Positions 53,750 through 61,726 of a DNA stretch of 64,000 nt are shown here, one piece after another. The notes below the pieces were generated by a model, which was not told the DNA's origin, made no database searches, and worked only from the letters and a program-made list of their open reading frames with translations. The stretch is from the NCBI RefSeq assembly GCF_011393335.1, contig NZ_CP049865.1:2188722-2252721 (forward strand), read 5' to 3'. The stretch comes from Propioniciclava coleopterorum. GTDB taxonomy: Bacteria; Actinomycetota; Actinomycetes; Propionibacteriales; Propionibacteriaceae. The position numbers and the translations under genes were made by a program. Each line of letters begins with the position of its first letter. The stretch's first letter is position 1.

Positions 53750-54379
53750 ATGGCGCGGCGGCGTTTCCGGGGGCTCGTGGCGGTGGGTGCGCTGATGGTG
53801 CTCGTCGCTGGTTGCGCCGCGTCCGTCCCCCTCGCCGCGGACGTCGACCCGCCCGGCGTCGTGTCGGAGGCTGCGCCCACGGCGTCCACGGGCGCACGCG
53901 GGACGCAGGGGTCCGTCGCGATAGGCGGCCCGGGACTTGGCGCGGTCTCGATCGAGGTGGAGGCAGCGGTCTCCCGGTTCGCGAGCCCGACGCACCGCAT
54001 CCTGTGCGAGGTCGCGCGCGACCGCGCCGCCTGCACGCTGCCGCTCGGCATGAACCGGATCGGCGTGCCGTCGCCGGAGCGCGTCTGCCCGGGTGGTGTC
54101 GGCACCGTCTCCCGCGTCGAGATCTCGCCCACGGGCATGACGTTCCGGTGCGGGACCGTGTTCGGCCCGTGGGCCGAGCCCGCGACGTCCAGCACCCGGT
54201 GGGCCGACGGCCTCGACGTCGGCCTGACGGGCGGCATGGTGACGCTTCCCGACGGCTGGACGCTGGCCGCCCCCCGCGTCTACTGCTCCAGTGCCGACGC
54301 CGGGGTGACCTGCATCCACATCCCGACCGGCGAGGGCTTCCGCGTGGCGCCGGCCGGGGTGACGCGCGTGCACGTCTGA
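53750..54379 (+). CDS. Putative lipoprotein with DUF6636-like cysteine-rich domain
   Basis: 209 residues. Basic start, hydrophobic stretch and lipobox VLVAGC (about Cys22) indicate a lipid-anchored exported protein. After a Thr/Ala/Gly linker, the C-terminal region (~75-209) has FASPTHRILCEV, RAACTLPLG, ERVCPGGVG, FRCGTVFG, VYCSSADAGVTCIHIPTGEGFRV: paired cysteines and the final C-x-H-x-x-T-G-x-G-F pattern resemble DUF6636 proteins. Function unknown. ATG 53750 lies about 100 bases after the tRNA; GTG codons just upstream are possible starts. Confidence 0.7.
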   Translation: MARRRFRGLVAVGALMVLVAGCAASVPLAADVDPPGVVSEAAPTASTGARGTQGSVAIGGPGLGAVSIEVEAAVSRFASPTHRILCEVARDRAACTLPLGMNRIGVPSPERVCPGGVGTVSRVEISPTGMTFRCGTVFGPWAEPATSSTRWADGLDVGLTGGMVTLPDGWTLAAPRVYCSSADAGVTCIHIPTGEGFRVAPAGVTRVHV

Positions 54380-54452
54380 GTCGCGGGCCCGCCGCGTCGC
54401 GTCCGGGCGCGTCGCTAGGGTGGTGGGCCGAACCCCCGACCCAGGAGCCACC

Positions 54453-55037
54453 ATGACCGGACTGGACCTCGTCTACCGCCGCGACGACGACGGCGTGCTG
54501 CACTACCGCGATGCCTGGACCACCCCGGACGCCGTGATGCGGCACACCGGCAAGGTGGGCCACATCGGCGCCCTCCGGCCGCGCCGCACGAAGGACGCCG
54601 CGGCGGCGAAGCAGGCCCTGGCCGAGTTCGCGGCCGAGTCGGAGGCTCTGGGGTTCGCGCCGTTCCCCGAGGACGATCGCGCGTGGGTGGTCCTGCAGTA
54701 CTGGGCCGTCACTCCGGACTTCTCCCATGTTCAGGACGCCCGCATCATGTCGGACCTGTGGGACGCGCTGAGCGGCCACCTGCTGCGGCGCGGGCTGGGG
54801 GACTGCGACGGCTACGACGTCGGCGGCCACCCCGAGAACCCCGACCACGCCCGCTACGTGAAGGTCAACTGGTTCTGCCCGGTGGTGGACGCCGACCTGG
54901 GCGTCGCGGCGGTGCGCGGGTTCATCCGGGCCTTCCACGTCGGCTCGTCGGCCGTGATCGGGGTGCGCCCCACGCAGGACGCCGATTACGAGCTCGCCTA
55001 CTCCCCGCGCAAGAGCGACACCGGCTTCTGGATCTAG
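54453..55037 (+). CDS. Hypothetical protein
   Basis: 194 residues, no signal peptide or membrane helix. It looks like a compact mixed alpha/beta protein: LVYRRDDDGVLHYRDAWTT near the start, an alanine-rich helix (AAAAKQALAEFAAES), and LGDCDGYDVGGHPENPDHARYVKVNWFCPVV in the middle. No family recognised. CAGGAG lies upstream of ATG 54453, and TAGGGT (54416-54421) suits a -10 box, so it is a well-supported gene. Confidence 0.7.
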   Translation: MTGLDLVYRRDDDGVLHYRDAWTTPDAVMRHTGKVGHIGALRPRRTKDAAAAKQALAEFAAESEALGFAPFPEDDRAWVVLQYWAVTPDFSHVQDARIMSDLWDALSGHLLRRGLGDCDGYDVGGHPENPDHARYVKVNWFCPVVDADLGVAAVRGFIRAFHVGSSAVIGVRPTQDADYELAYSPRKSDTGFWI

Positions 55038-55110
55038 GGCCATCGGCACCGTCGCACCGGACGGGTGTCACGCGCGCCCCCAGCGTCGGGAACGCGAGCC
55101 CTCTCCCACT

Positions 55111-55154
55111 ACGACGAACGGCGCCGACCCGGCAGGGTCGGCGCCGTTCGTCGT
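55111..55154. terminator. Very long bidirectional terminator
   Basis: A 20-bp perfect stem (55111-55130 with 55135-55154) and a GGCA loop between the hypothetical gene and the convergent surface-protein gene. Confidence 0.92.
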
Positions 55155-55163
55155 CTGGCTCGA

Positions 55164-56924
55164 TCAGGCGTTGCGACCGGCGTAGGTCCCGGCGATCAGC
55201 AGGGTCGCGCCCAGGGTGATCGCCACCAGGGCCAGCCACGGCGCCGCGGCCGGGACGTCCGTGCCGGTCTGCGGCAGCACGTCGGTTCCGTCACCGGTGC
55301 CGGGCGTCGGCGTGGGCCCGCTCGGGGTGCCGGCGCTGGGGGTCGCGCTGGGCGACGTGACCGGTCCGGAACTCGGCTCGGGATCCGGCGTCGGGGACGC
55401 GGTGTCCGAGGGCTCCGGCGTGGGCGTCACCGTCGGATCCGGGGTGGGCGTGTCGCTTGGCGTCGGGGTCGGCGTCGGCGTGTCGCTCGGGGTGGGCGTG
55501 GGCGTCGGCGTGTCGCTCGGGGTGGGCGTGGGCGTCGGCGTGTCGCTCGGCGTCGGCGTCGGGGTGGGGGTCGGGGTCGGGGTTGGGGTGTCGCTGGGCG
55601 TGGGCGTGGGCGTCGGCGTGGGGGTGTCGCTGGGCGTGGGCGTGGGCGTCGGCGTGGGGGTGTCGCTGGGCGTGGGCGTGGGGGTCGGCGTGGGGGTGTC
55701 GCTGGGCGTGGGGGTGGGCGTCGGCGTGGGGGTGTCGCTGGGCGTCGGCGTCGGCGTGTCGCTCGGCGTGGGCGTCGGGCCGGGACGCTCGGCGCAGGGC
55801 AGCAGTCCGTTGAAGGTGTGGTGGTGGATCTCCCCGCCGCCCTGGCTCGTGATGTCGCGCGCCAGCCACTGGCCGTTGGTCGTGACGCCGGAGTTGAACG
55901 CCAGCGACGCGTCGGGCGCCCAGATCGCGCCGAGGGTGAGGCCGTCGACGCGCACCTCACCGGTGACCTGCGAGAGGTCCAGGAAGATCGAACGGGCGTA
56001 GTGCTGCTGGGCACTCTCGGACGGGGACCAGCCCTCGAACCGGAGTTCGCCCAGCGTGGTGGTGCCGGCGGGCACCCGGATGACGAGCGGCGCCTGCGCG
56101 GTCGGCGCGTAGCCGCCGGCGCGGTCGAGCTTGATCGTCCGGCCCGCGATCGCCGGCAGGTCGATGACGTTGGGCCGCGTGGTCGAGAACCCCGACACGA
56201 AGGCCATGCCGTGCTCCTCGGTGACGGTCACCCGGTTGACGAGGTCGGCGTCGGGGGCGTACATCGCGGCCAGGCACTGGTTGGTCCGCTCGATGCCGGC
56301 GCGCAGCCCGCCGAGGTAGGCGTCCACCCCGGACTCGGCCGTGGCGAGGGCGGCCACGTCGGCCCCCTCGAACGGGACGGCCTTCAGGTCGAGGATCCCG
56401 CCGGAGGCGTTGGCCACGCGCAGGAAGTCGCGGCCGGCGGCCGGGCCGACGCCACCGCCGCGTCGGCCCCCGGTGAGCCCGGCGACGTCCACGAGCTTGA
56501 CGGTGGCGACGGCCTCGTTCGAGGTGGGGGCGATCGAGCGGGAATCGTCACGGTTGGAGACGTCGAAGGCGCCGGAGCCCGCGAAGGAACCGGCGAGGAT
56601 GCGGACCGGGACGCCGTCCACGAGCGGAACGGTGTAGTCGGGTCGGCCGGCGGCCTTGTGGATGACCGGGTAGCCGTTCTGGTTCCCGGAGGCGATCGAG
56701 CCGAACACGGCGATCGAGCCCTCGAGCTCGGAGTTGGCCAGGCGGGCGTCGCCCAGCGACACCAGGGTGAAGCCGGCATTGGTCTCGAAGGGCTGGTACG
56801 TGGTGACCGCGGCCGAGGCCGGTGACCCGATCAGCACGGTCGCGCCCAGCACCCCGCCGGCGAGCGCCGTGGCCGCCATCGTCCTGCGCAGCCGCTCGGC
56901 GACGCGCCCCCTCTGCAAACCCAC
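55164..56924 (-). CDS. LPXTG surface protein with choice-of-anchor A domain
   Basis: 586 residues. Signal peptide to about residue 38 (VLIGSPASA). A choice-of-anchor A type domain fills ~40-390, with FNVSNRDDS-like and [29 protein letters not shown] segments. Then a low-complexity stalk of PTPTP/SDTP repeats, and a sortase signal LPQTG, a membrane helix and a short RNA tail: covalently wall-anchored. GTG 56924 is supported by GAGAGGG upstream. Its 305-base upstream region holds a terminator, an operator and a cobalamin riboswitch on the other strand (see separate entries), so its expression is probably conditional. Confidence 0.88.
   Translation of the reverse strand: MGLQRGRVAERLRRTMAATALAGGVLGATVLIGSPASAAVTTYQPFETNAGFTLVSLGDARLANSELEGSIAVFGSIASGNQNGYPVIHKAAGRPDYTVPLVDGVPVRILAGSFAGSGAFDVSNRDDSRSIAPTSNEAVATVKLVDVAGLTGGRRGGGVGPAAGRDFLRVANASGGILDLKAVPFEGADVAALATAESGVDAYLGGLRAGIERTNQCLAAMYAPDADLVNRVTVTEEHGMAFVSGFSTTRPNVIDLPAIAGRTIKLDRAGGYAPTAQAPLVIRVPAGTTTLGELRFEGWSPSESAQQHYARSIFLDLSQVTGEVRVDGLTLGAIWAPDASLAFNSGVTTNGQWLARDITSQGGGEIHHHTFNGLLPCAERPGPTPTPSDTPTPTPSDTPTPTPTPTPSDTPTPTPTPTPSDTPTPTPTPTPSDTPTPTPTPTPSDTPTPTPTPTPTPTPSDTPTPTPTPSDTPTPTPTPSDTPTPTPTPSDTPTPDPTVTPTPEPSDTASPTPDPEPSSGPVTSPSATPSAGTPSGPTPTPGTGDGTDVLPQTGTDVPAAAPWLALVAITLGATLLIAGTYAGRNA
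55438..55788. repeat. Pro-Thr repeat tract of the surface protein
   Basis: About ten copies of a Ser-Asp-Thr-Pro unit followed by variable numbers of Pro-Thr pairs; the most regular unit is 36 bases (12 residues). On the plus strand it reads as a GT-rich tandem array. Such stalks hold the domain away from the wall and vary in length by slippage. Confidence 0.9.
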
Positions 56925-56984
56925 GGTTGATCCCTCTCCTGGGTGGGTGCGTTCTCGCTGGGGGCGAAGCCGTCTGCGCACGAT

Positions 56985-57028
56985 TCAAAAAAAGAAAGAC
57001 CCCCTGCCGGCGCGTGCCGATCGGGGGT
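56985..57028 (-). terminator. Intrinsic terminator with T-tract upstream of the surface protein
   Basis: On the minus strand ACCCCC (57028-57023) pairs with GGGGGT (57004-56999) around an inner CGGC/GCCG stem, followed by CTTTCTTTTTTT (56998-56987). It is the only classical T-tract terminator in the window and lies about 60 bases before the surface-protein start codon, inside what should be its leader. Confidence 0.8.
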
Positions 57029-57078
57029 TGTCCCGGACATGTTAGGAAATTCGTCAACCCCGCTGCAAATCAGCGTAA

Positions 57079-57092
57079 TGAGAGCGCTCTCC
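57079..57092. promoter_or_regulatory. LacI-type operator candidate
   Basis: Perfect 12-bp palindrome GAGAGCGCTCTC (57080-57091), one mismatch from the 14-bp form TGAGAGCGCTCTCA. The central CG and the overall sequence resemble operators of actinobacterial sugar-responsive LacI repressors. It lies between a bidirectional -10 region (57111-57117) and the surface-protein leader. Confidence 0.55.
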
Positions 57093-57110
57093 GCGGTGGG
57101 AAAATTTCAC

Positions 57111-57117
57111 TATGCTA
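57111..57117. promoter_or_regulatory. Overlapping -10 boxes on both strands
   Basis: TATGCTA reads as TATGCT on the plus strand (start about 57123, the beginning of the riboswitch) and as TAGCAT on the minus strand (towards the surface-protein gene). No clear -35 on either strand. Confidence 0.4.
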
Positions 57118-57222
57118 CGCACGGTGGAGAGTTGTTTCTTGTGGCGGTGAGCCGGGGTGAATCCCCTTGTCCCGCGGCTGTGGCCGGTTGGAAAGAAACG
57201 TCAGGCGCAACTTGCCGGTCGG
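57118..57222 (+). promoter_or_regulatory. Cobalamin riboswitch, no downstream gene on its strand
   Basis: The B12-riboswitch core is readable on the plus strand: a CGGTGG 5' element, a closing helix GTTTCTT (57134-57140) with AAGAAAC (57193-57199), the P5 hairpin GGGG-TGAAT-CCCC, the B12-box-like TCCCGCGGCTGTGGCCGG and the 3' conserved part GTCAGGCGCAACTTGCC (compare GCCAGGAGACCTGCC). Matches are clear but not perfect (GGTGA for the usual GGGAA). The next bases on the same strand run into the 3' end of the antisense PemK-like gene, whose stop is at 57230, so no controlled gene follows. Confidence 0.72.
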
Positions 57223-57229
57223 TGGGCCG

Positions 57230-57805
57230 TCAGGGCAGGCGCCGGCGCATCTCGGCCACGACGACCTCGAAGGTCGCGCGGCTCACCGACACCGAGACGC
57301 GGCGCACGGCGTCGGGATCGACCCGGATCACGCGGTTGACGCGGACCTCGCTGGCCCGGCCCTGCGGATCCCAGGCACCGGTGCCGATGTCGACCCAGTA
57401 GCGGCCCTCCCGGGCCTCCTGCCGCGCGTCGCGGTCGTGGTCCACGCTGGTCATCTGCAACGCCAGCAGCCACGCCCCGTCGCGCCCGACCAGCAGCACC
57501 GGCCGATCCTTGCCGCGGGAGTGGTCCTCCTCGTAGGGGACCCAGGTCCACACGATCTCGCCGGGATCTGGCCGCTTGCCGGGCACCGGGACGTAGGCCA
57601 CCTCCGGCATGCCGCGGAAGTCCCCCGGGTAGCCGGACGCCGCGGGCGCCCCCGACGGGCGCCGGGGAGCGCCGGGAGATGTGGACCGCGGGCGGGGCGA
57701 CCGTCCGGCCGGCTTCTGGGTGTCGCGCAGCCAGGTCCGCAGCCCGGTGCGCAGGGTGTCGCCCAGGATGCGCCCCAGCGCGTCCATCAGTCCCCGGTTG
57801 CTCAT
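57230..57805 (-). CDS. PemK/MazF-like protein
   Basis: 191 residues. A basic, Pro/Ser/Arg-rich N-terminal ~85 residues precede the PemK/MazF-type beta-barrel: PDPGEIVWTWVPYEED, the signature KDRPVLLVGRDGAWLLALQMTS and a C-terminal VNRVIRVDPDAV. MazF-like toxins are mRNA interferases; the GEIVW(V) and KDRP motifs are present, but no antitoxin gene is adjacent. Actinobacterial solo members of this type are common and may not be toxins. Overlaps the upstream gene (ATGA). Confidence 0.8.
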   Translation of the reverse strand: MSNRGLMDALGRILGDTLRTGLRTWLRDTQKPAGRSPRPRSTSPGAPRRPSGAPAASGYPGDFRGMPEVAYVPVPGKRPDPGEIVWTWVPYEEDHSRGKDRPVLLVGRDGAWLLALQMTSVDHDRDARQEAREGRYWVDIGTGAWDPQGRASEVRVNRVIRVDPDAVRRVSVSVSRATFEVVVAEMRRRLP

Positions 57806-58422
57806 GCGAGGTACCGGGGCAGCGGCCCGTAGAAGATCGAGCGCTCGGCCGGGGGCGGCGGCGGCACCGGATGCCTGCGCGCATGCCAGGCGGCGAAGAA
57901 GGCGCGGGACGCGGGCAGCCAGATCGCCCCGGCGGCCGCGGCGATCGGGAGGATGCTCAGCGCCATCCAGAGGTTGCCGAGCAGCGACAGCAGGGAGACG
58001 CCGACCGCGACGAGCGCGGCGACGCGCGTCCAGCCGTAGCCCTGCCACGCGTAGTAGCCCGCGATGATCGCCCCCGCACTGACCAGCAGCGTCACGGCGA
58101 ACAGCCCGGTGACCATCGCGATCCGGATCAGCGACCCAGGCTCGGTCTCCACCACACCGTTGAGCCAGGCGGCGCCGGCGAACAGGTCGACGTCCTTGGA
58201 GCGGTAGAACGCCACCAGGACGCCGGCGACGACGGTCGCCACCCCGAGGTACGCGGCCACCACGGCGACCCAGATCGACCAGGGACGCCGGGGGTCTCCG
58301 CTCACCGGATGGATCGAGGTGTCGCGCGGGGCCTCGACGACGGCGATCGCGCCGGCGTCCGGGGCGGGCTCGACGGCCGACGCGGCGTCGTCGGCGCGGT
58401 GCTCGGCGGGCTCGGTCGACAT
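57802..58422 (-). CDS. Multi-pass membrane protein of unknown function
   Basis: 206 residues. An acidic, disordered N-terminal region (~45 residues) is followed by four or five membrane helices (WVAVVAAYLGVATVVAGVLV, LIRIAMVTGLFAVTLLVSAGAI, TRVAALVAVGVSLLSLLG, LSILPIAAAAGAIWL) and a short basic, Pro-rich tail. No family recognised. It overlaps the PemK-like gene (ATGA), so the two are coupled. TAGACT (58435-58430) seven bases before the ATG implies a leaderless mRNA. Confidence 0.75.
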   Translation of the reverse strand: MSTEPAEHRADDAASAVEPAPDAGAIAVVEAPRDTSIHPVSGDPRRPWSIWVAVVAAYLGVATVVAGVLVAFYRSKDVDLFAGAAWLNGVVETEPGSLIRIAMVTGLFAVTLLVSAGAIIAGYYAWQGYGWTRVAALVAVGVSLLSLLGNLWMALSILPIAAAAGAIWLPASRAFFAAWHARRHPVPPPPPAERSIFYGPLPRYLA

Positions 58423-58476
58423 GGCGCCCAGTCTAGGCGGCGGCGCGCCGACCGCGCCGCGGCGTCCCGTCGCGCG

Positions 58477-59073
58477 TCACCAGGGTTCGACCAGGTAGTG
58501 CTGCAGGGTGTGGCCGACCGGTCCCGCCAGCGTCCGGGCGGACGCCGCCGCGAGCGCGGGCAGCCGCAGGGTGTCCCGCCCGACGACCGCGCCCAGCAGG
58601 GCGGTCGCGGCGAGCTGGGCGCGCAGGACCGCGTTGGCGTGGCCGAAGTGCGTCGCCACGGGGACGAACACCTCGCGGGCGACCATCTCGGTCATGGCGC
58701 GGCTGCCGGTCACCTGGGCGGGCACCAAACCGCCCAGGTACTCCTCGTAGCCGGGCTGGTCGTGCAGTTCGAGGAAGATCCGAGCGGCCCGGCGTCCCAC
58801 CTGGTCCGGCGGGCCCCCGAGCACCTCGGTGAGGTGGTCGGCCGGGTCCCAGGTCGTCCCCATCACCGACAGGGTGAACAGGTCGACCTTCGAGGTGAAG
58901 TAGTGGTGGACGAGAGCCGGGTCGACGCCCGCCTCCCGCGCCACCGCGCGCAGGCTGACCTTGTCGTAGCCCTCCTGGTGGAACAATCGGGCCGCCGCGT
59001 TCCGGATCGTGCCCTTGGTGTCGTCGTGGCCGGGACGCCGTCCGCGCGGGCGCGCCGCCGCATTCGTGGCCAT
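58477..59073 (-). CDS. TetR-family regulator
   Basis: 198 residues. Helix-turn-helix VSLRAVAREAGVDPALVHHYF and the following SKVDLFTLSVMG match a large actinobacterial TetR group (TetR_C_11/AcrR-like) often controlling efflux or fatty-acid genes. GGAGCC precedes ATG 59073. It is transcribed in the same direction as the CoA-transferase upstream, from which a terminator hairpin separates it. Targets unknown. Confidence 0.85.
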   Translation of the reverse strand: MATNAAARPRGRRPGHDDTKGTIRNAAARLFHQEGYDKVSLRAVAREAGVDPALVHHYFTSKVDLFTLSVMGTTWDPADHLTEVLGGPPDQVGRRAARIFLELHDQPGYEEYLGGLVPAQVTGSRAMTEMVAREVFVPVATHFGHANAVLRAQLAATALLGAVVGRDTLRLPALAAASARTLAGPVGHTLQHYLVEPW

Positions 59074-59177
59074 GATGGCTCCTTCCCTGGCTCGTGGGGT
59101 TCCCGCCGATGGGAGTGGACACATGCTGCTCCGCGAAGGCGTCCACGCACAAGCCGAACCGTGCCCGGACGTGCTGA

Positions 59178-59215
59178 CGGGCGCCGCCACCGAACCGTAT
59201 CGGTGGCGACGCCCG
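59178..59215 (-). terminator. Terminator of the CoA-transferase gene
   Basis: CGGGCGCCGCCACCGA (59178-59193) pairs with TCGGTGGCGACGCCCG (59200-59215) with one C-A mismatch and a six-base loop, ten bases after the CoA-transferase stop. Confidence 0.8.
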
Positions 59216-59224
59216 CTGCGTGAA

Positions 59225-60733
59225 TCAGGCCTGCTTCATCGACCCGGTGTCGAGGAAGCGGCGGTGCCAGGCGTGCGCGCGACCGAGGTCGTGCGGGGTG
59301 TGCTCGGCGTTGGAGACGGCCGCGGCGTGCTCGATGTACTCCTTGAGCATCTCGCGGTAGTCCGGGTGGGCGCAGTTCTGGATGATCACCTTGGCGCGCT
59401 GCTTGGGCGACAGGCCACGCAGGTCGGCCACGCCCTGCTCGGTGATGATCACCTGGACGTCGTGCTCGGTGTGGTCGTGGTGGCTGACCATCGGCACGAT
59501 GGCGGAGATGTCGCCGCCCTTGGCCAGCGACGGCGACACGAACACCGAGATGTAGGCGTTGCGCGTGAAGTCCCCGGAGCCGCCGATGCCGTTCTGCATC
59601 TTCGAGCCCATGATGTGGGTGGAGTTCACGTTGCCGTAGATGTCGGCCTCGATCATGCCGTTGCAGGAGATGACGCCCATGCGGCGGATCGCCTCGGGGT
59701 TGTTCGAGATCTCCTGCGGGCGCAGCACGATGTGGTTGCGGTAGTGGGCCGCCTTGTCGTTCATGAGCTTCGCCGCGTCGGGCGAGAGCGAGAACGCGGT
59801 GGCGGACGCGACCAGCAGCTTGCCGGAGTCGATCATGTCGACCATGCCGTCCTGGATCACCTCGGTGTAGGAGGTGAGCCGTTCGAACGGGCCCTCGTTG
59901 AGGCCGACGAGCACCGCGTTGGCGATGTTGCCGACGCCGGACTGCATCGGGAGCAGATCCTTCGGCAGCCGGCCCTGGGTCACCTCGTTGCCGAGGAAGT
60001 CCAGGAGGTGCTCCGCGATCGTCTTGGACTCCTGGTCCAGCGGCTTGAACGGGGTGTTGCGGTCGGGGGAATCGGTCTCGACGACGGCGACGACGCGGTC
60101 CCAGTCGATGTCGAAGAACTTCGAGCCGATGCGGTCGCCGGGGGCGGTGATCGGAAGCGGGACGTTGTGGCCGGGCATCTTCATCGAGTAGACGTCGTGC
60201 ATGCCCTCGAGATCCTCGGACTGCCACGCGTTCACCTCGAGGATGATCTTGTCGGCCTTCTCCAGGTACACGTTGTTGTTGCCGATCGACGACGACGGCA
60301 CCGCGGTCCCGTCCTCGTTGATCTTCGTGACCTCGATGACGGCGGCGTCCAGGTTGCCCCAGAAGCCGTACCGCACCTGCGGGCCGGAGTGCGAGAGATG
60401 CACGTCGCTGTACTCGGAGACGCCGGCGTTGATCTTGCCGCGCATCACCGGATCGGACTGGTACGGCATGCGGGTGGAGATGCCGTCGACGGCGGCCAGG
60501 GCGCCGTCGTGCTCGGGGGCGGTGGACGCGCCGGTGTAGGACGCGATCTTGAAGGCCTCGCCCTTGTCATGGGCGGCTTGGATCTGCTCGGCGAGCGCCT
60601 CGGGAACGGCCTTGGGGTAGCCGGCGCCGGTGAACCCGGAGAAGCCGACGCGGTCGCCGTCCTTGATCTGCTTGGCGGCATCCTGCGCGGACATCACCTT
60701 GGCGCGAGCCTTGTCGTTGGCAATACGCGACAT
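59225..60733 (-). CDS. Succinyl-CoA:acetate CoA-transferase / acetyl-CoA hydrolase family
   Basis: 502 residues, the length of Cat1/AarC-type class I CoA-transferases. Key segments: VGFSGFTGAGYPKAVPEAL near the start, the GVGNIANAV loop, and SYTEVIQDG with the active-site glutamate (Glu291 here) that forms the glutamyl-CoA intermediate; later IITEQGVADLRGLSPKQRA. Such enzymes move CoA between succinyl-CoA and acetate (or propionate) and are central in propionibacterial fermentation and acetate use. ATG 60733 has AGGGAGG upstream. Monocistronic with its own terminator. Confidence 0.92.
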   Translation of the reverse strand: MSRIANDKARAKVMSAQDAAKQIKDGDRVGFSGFTGAGYPKAVPEALAEQIQAAHDKGEAFKIASYTGASTAPEHDGALAAVDGISTRMPYQSDPVMRGKINAGVSEYSDVHLSHSGPQVRYGFWGNLDAAVIEVTKINEDGTAVPSSSIGNNNVYLEKADKIILEVNAWQSEDLEGMHDVYSMKMPGHNVPLPITAPGDRIGSKFFDIDWDRVVAVVETDSPDRNTPFKPLDQESKTIAEHLLDFLGNEVTQGRLPKDLLPMQSGVGNIANAVLVGLNEGPFERLTSYTEVIQDGMVDMIDSGKLLVASATAFSLSPDAAKLMNDKAAHYRNHIVLRPQEISNNPEAIRRMGVISCNGMIEADIYGNVNSTHIMGSKMQNGIGGSGDFTRNAYISVFVSPSLAKGGDISAIVPMVSHHDHTEHDVQVIITEQGVADLRGLSPKQRAKVIIQNCAHPDYREMLKEYIEHAAAVSNAEHTPHDLGRAHAWHRRFLDTGSMKQA

Positions 60734-60890
60734 CTATTTCCTCCCTGAAATGACGCTCCTTGGCCGTCAGCCTAGCGGGGGTGGCCCGATGTCAGGCCTC
60801 AAATCGACCGGTCCGGGTGGCTCCGCCTCCGCGCCGAGATGAAAGCGCCCGAAAGGCGGACACGTATCCTGGTGAGGAAAGGGGGTCCGC

Positions 60891-61637
60891 GTGAAGCAGG
60901 ACGAGTCCACCCACCCCGCACCCGAGGCCGCCGGCGACGCGGAGCCCGGAGCGACGCCCGTAGCCCGACGCCGTCAGGTGCCGTTGTGGCTCGCGATCCT
61001 GGGCAACCTCGTCGTCGCCCTGGTGATCGTGTCGGTCGTGCAGGCGTTCCTCGTCCGGGTCCACAACGTGGCGTCCGGGTCCATGGAGCAGACCCTCGGC
61101 GTCAGCGACCGCGTCCTGTCCTCCGATCTGCCGTACCTGGCGTCCTCGCCGGCGGTCGGCGACATCGTCATCTTCGGCCACGGCGAGACCTGGAACGACG
61201 CCGGCCTGCCGCCCTCCGACGACGCGTTCGTCAACGCGGCCCGCGGGTTCGGCGACGTCACCGGGATCGGGACGTCGAGCCGCACGTACACCGTCAAGCG
61301 CGTGCTGGGGACCCCCGGCGACGTCGTGTCCTGCTGCGACGCCACCGGACGGATCGTCGTCAACGGCATGGCGATGGTCGAGCCCTACCTGTACGAGGAC
61401 CTGCCCTTCGAACTCGGCGTCCTCGACTGCAACTCGGCTCCCATGTCGCCGCGGTGCTTCGGCCCCGTCCCGGTGCCGCGCGACGGCTACCTGGTGATGG
61501 GCGACCACCGCTCGAACTCCGCGGATTCGGTCGCCGCCTGCCGCGGCACCCGCCGCACCGAGTGCGCCAAGTTCGTGCCCGCCGAGCGGATCACCGGCAA
61601 GGTCATCGCGAAGGCGTGGCCGCCCGGGCCGATCTAG
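60891..61637 (+). CDS. lepB: Signal peptidase I
   Basis: 248 residues. Cytosolic N-terminus, one membrane helix (LWLAILGNLVVALVIVSVVQAF), then the S26 peptidase domain: nucleophile Ser64 in NVASGSMEQTL, general-base Lys136 in TYTVKRVLGTPGDVV, and GYLVMGDHRSNSADS. It cleaves Sec (and Tat) signal peptides outside the membrane. GTG 60891 has an AAAGGGGG SD, and TATCCT (60865-60870) is a fitting -10. A 30-residue loop (SCCDATGRIVVNG...) carries a Cys pair, a common actinobacterial insertion. Confidence 0.94.
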   Translation: MKQDESTHPAPEAAGDAEPGATPVARRRQVPLWLAILGNLVVALVIVSVVQAFLVRVHNVASGSMEQTLGVSDRVLSSDLPYLASSPAVGDIVIFGHGETWNDAGLPPSDDAFVNAARGFGDVTGIGTSSRTYTVKRVLGTPGDVVSCCDATGRIVVNGMAMVEPYLYEDLPFELGVLDCNSAPMSPRCFGPVPVPRDGYLVMGDHRSNSADSVAACRGTRRTECAKFVPAERITGKVIAKAWPPGPI

Positions 61638-61670
61638 GCCATCCGCGGGACGCCGAACCGCACAGACATG

Positions 61671-61713
61671 CCGCAGGGGCGGTGTCCGAACCTCCCGGAC
61701 GCCGCCCCTGCGG
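61671..61713. terminator. Bidirectional terminator between lepB and mutarotase
   Basis: CCGCAGGGGCGGTGTCCG (61671-61688) pairs with CGGACGCCGCCCCTGCGG (61696-61713): an 18-pair stem with one T-G pair and a seven-base loop between convergent genes. Confidence 0.9.
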
Positions 61714-61726
61714 TGAAGCCGACCTG

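Noticed and set aside
55438-55788. Regular short repeats that could suggest a CRISPR array
   Set aside because: Units have no unique spacers, they are in frame and encode Pro-Thr/SDTP repeats of a wall-anchored protein.
57120-57230. Reading the region as a minus-strand c-di-GMP or other riboswitch of the surface gene
   Set aside because: The minus strand shows no known aptamer core, while the plus strand matches several cobalamin riboswitch elements in the right order.
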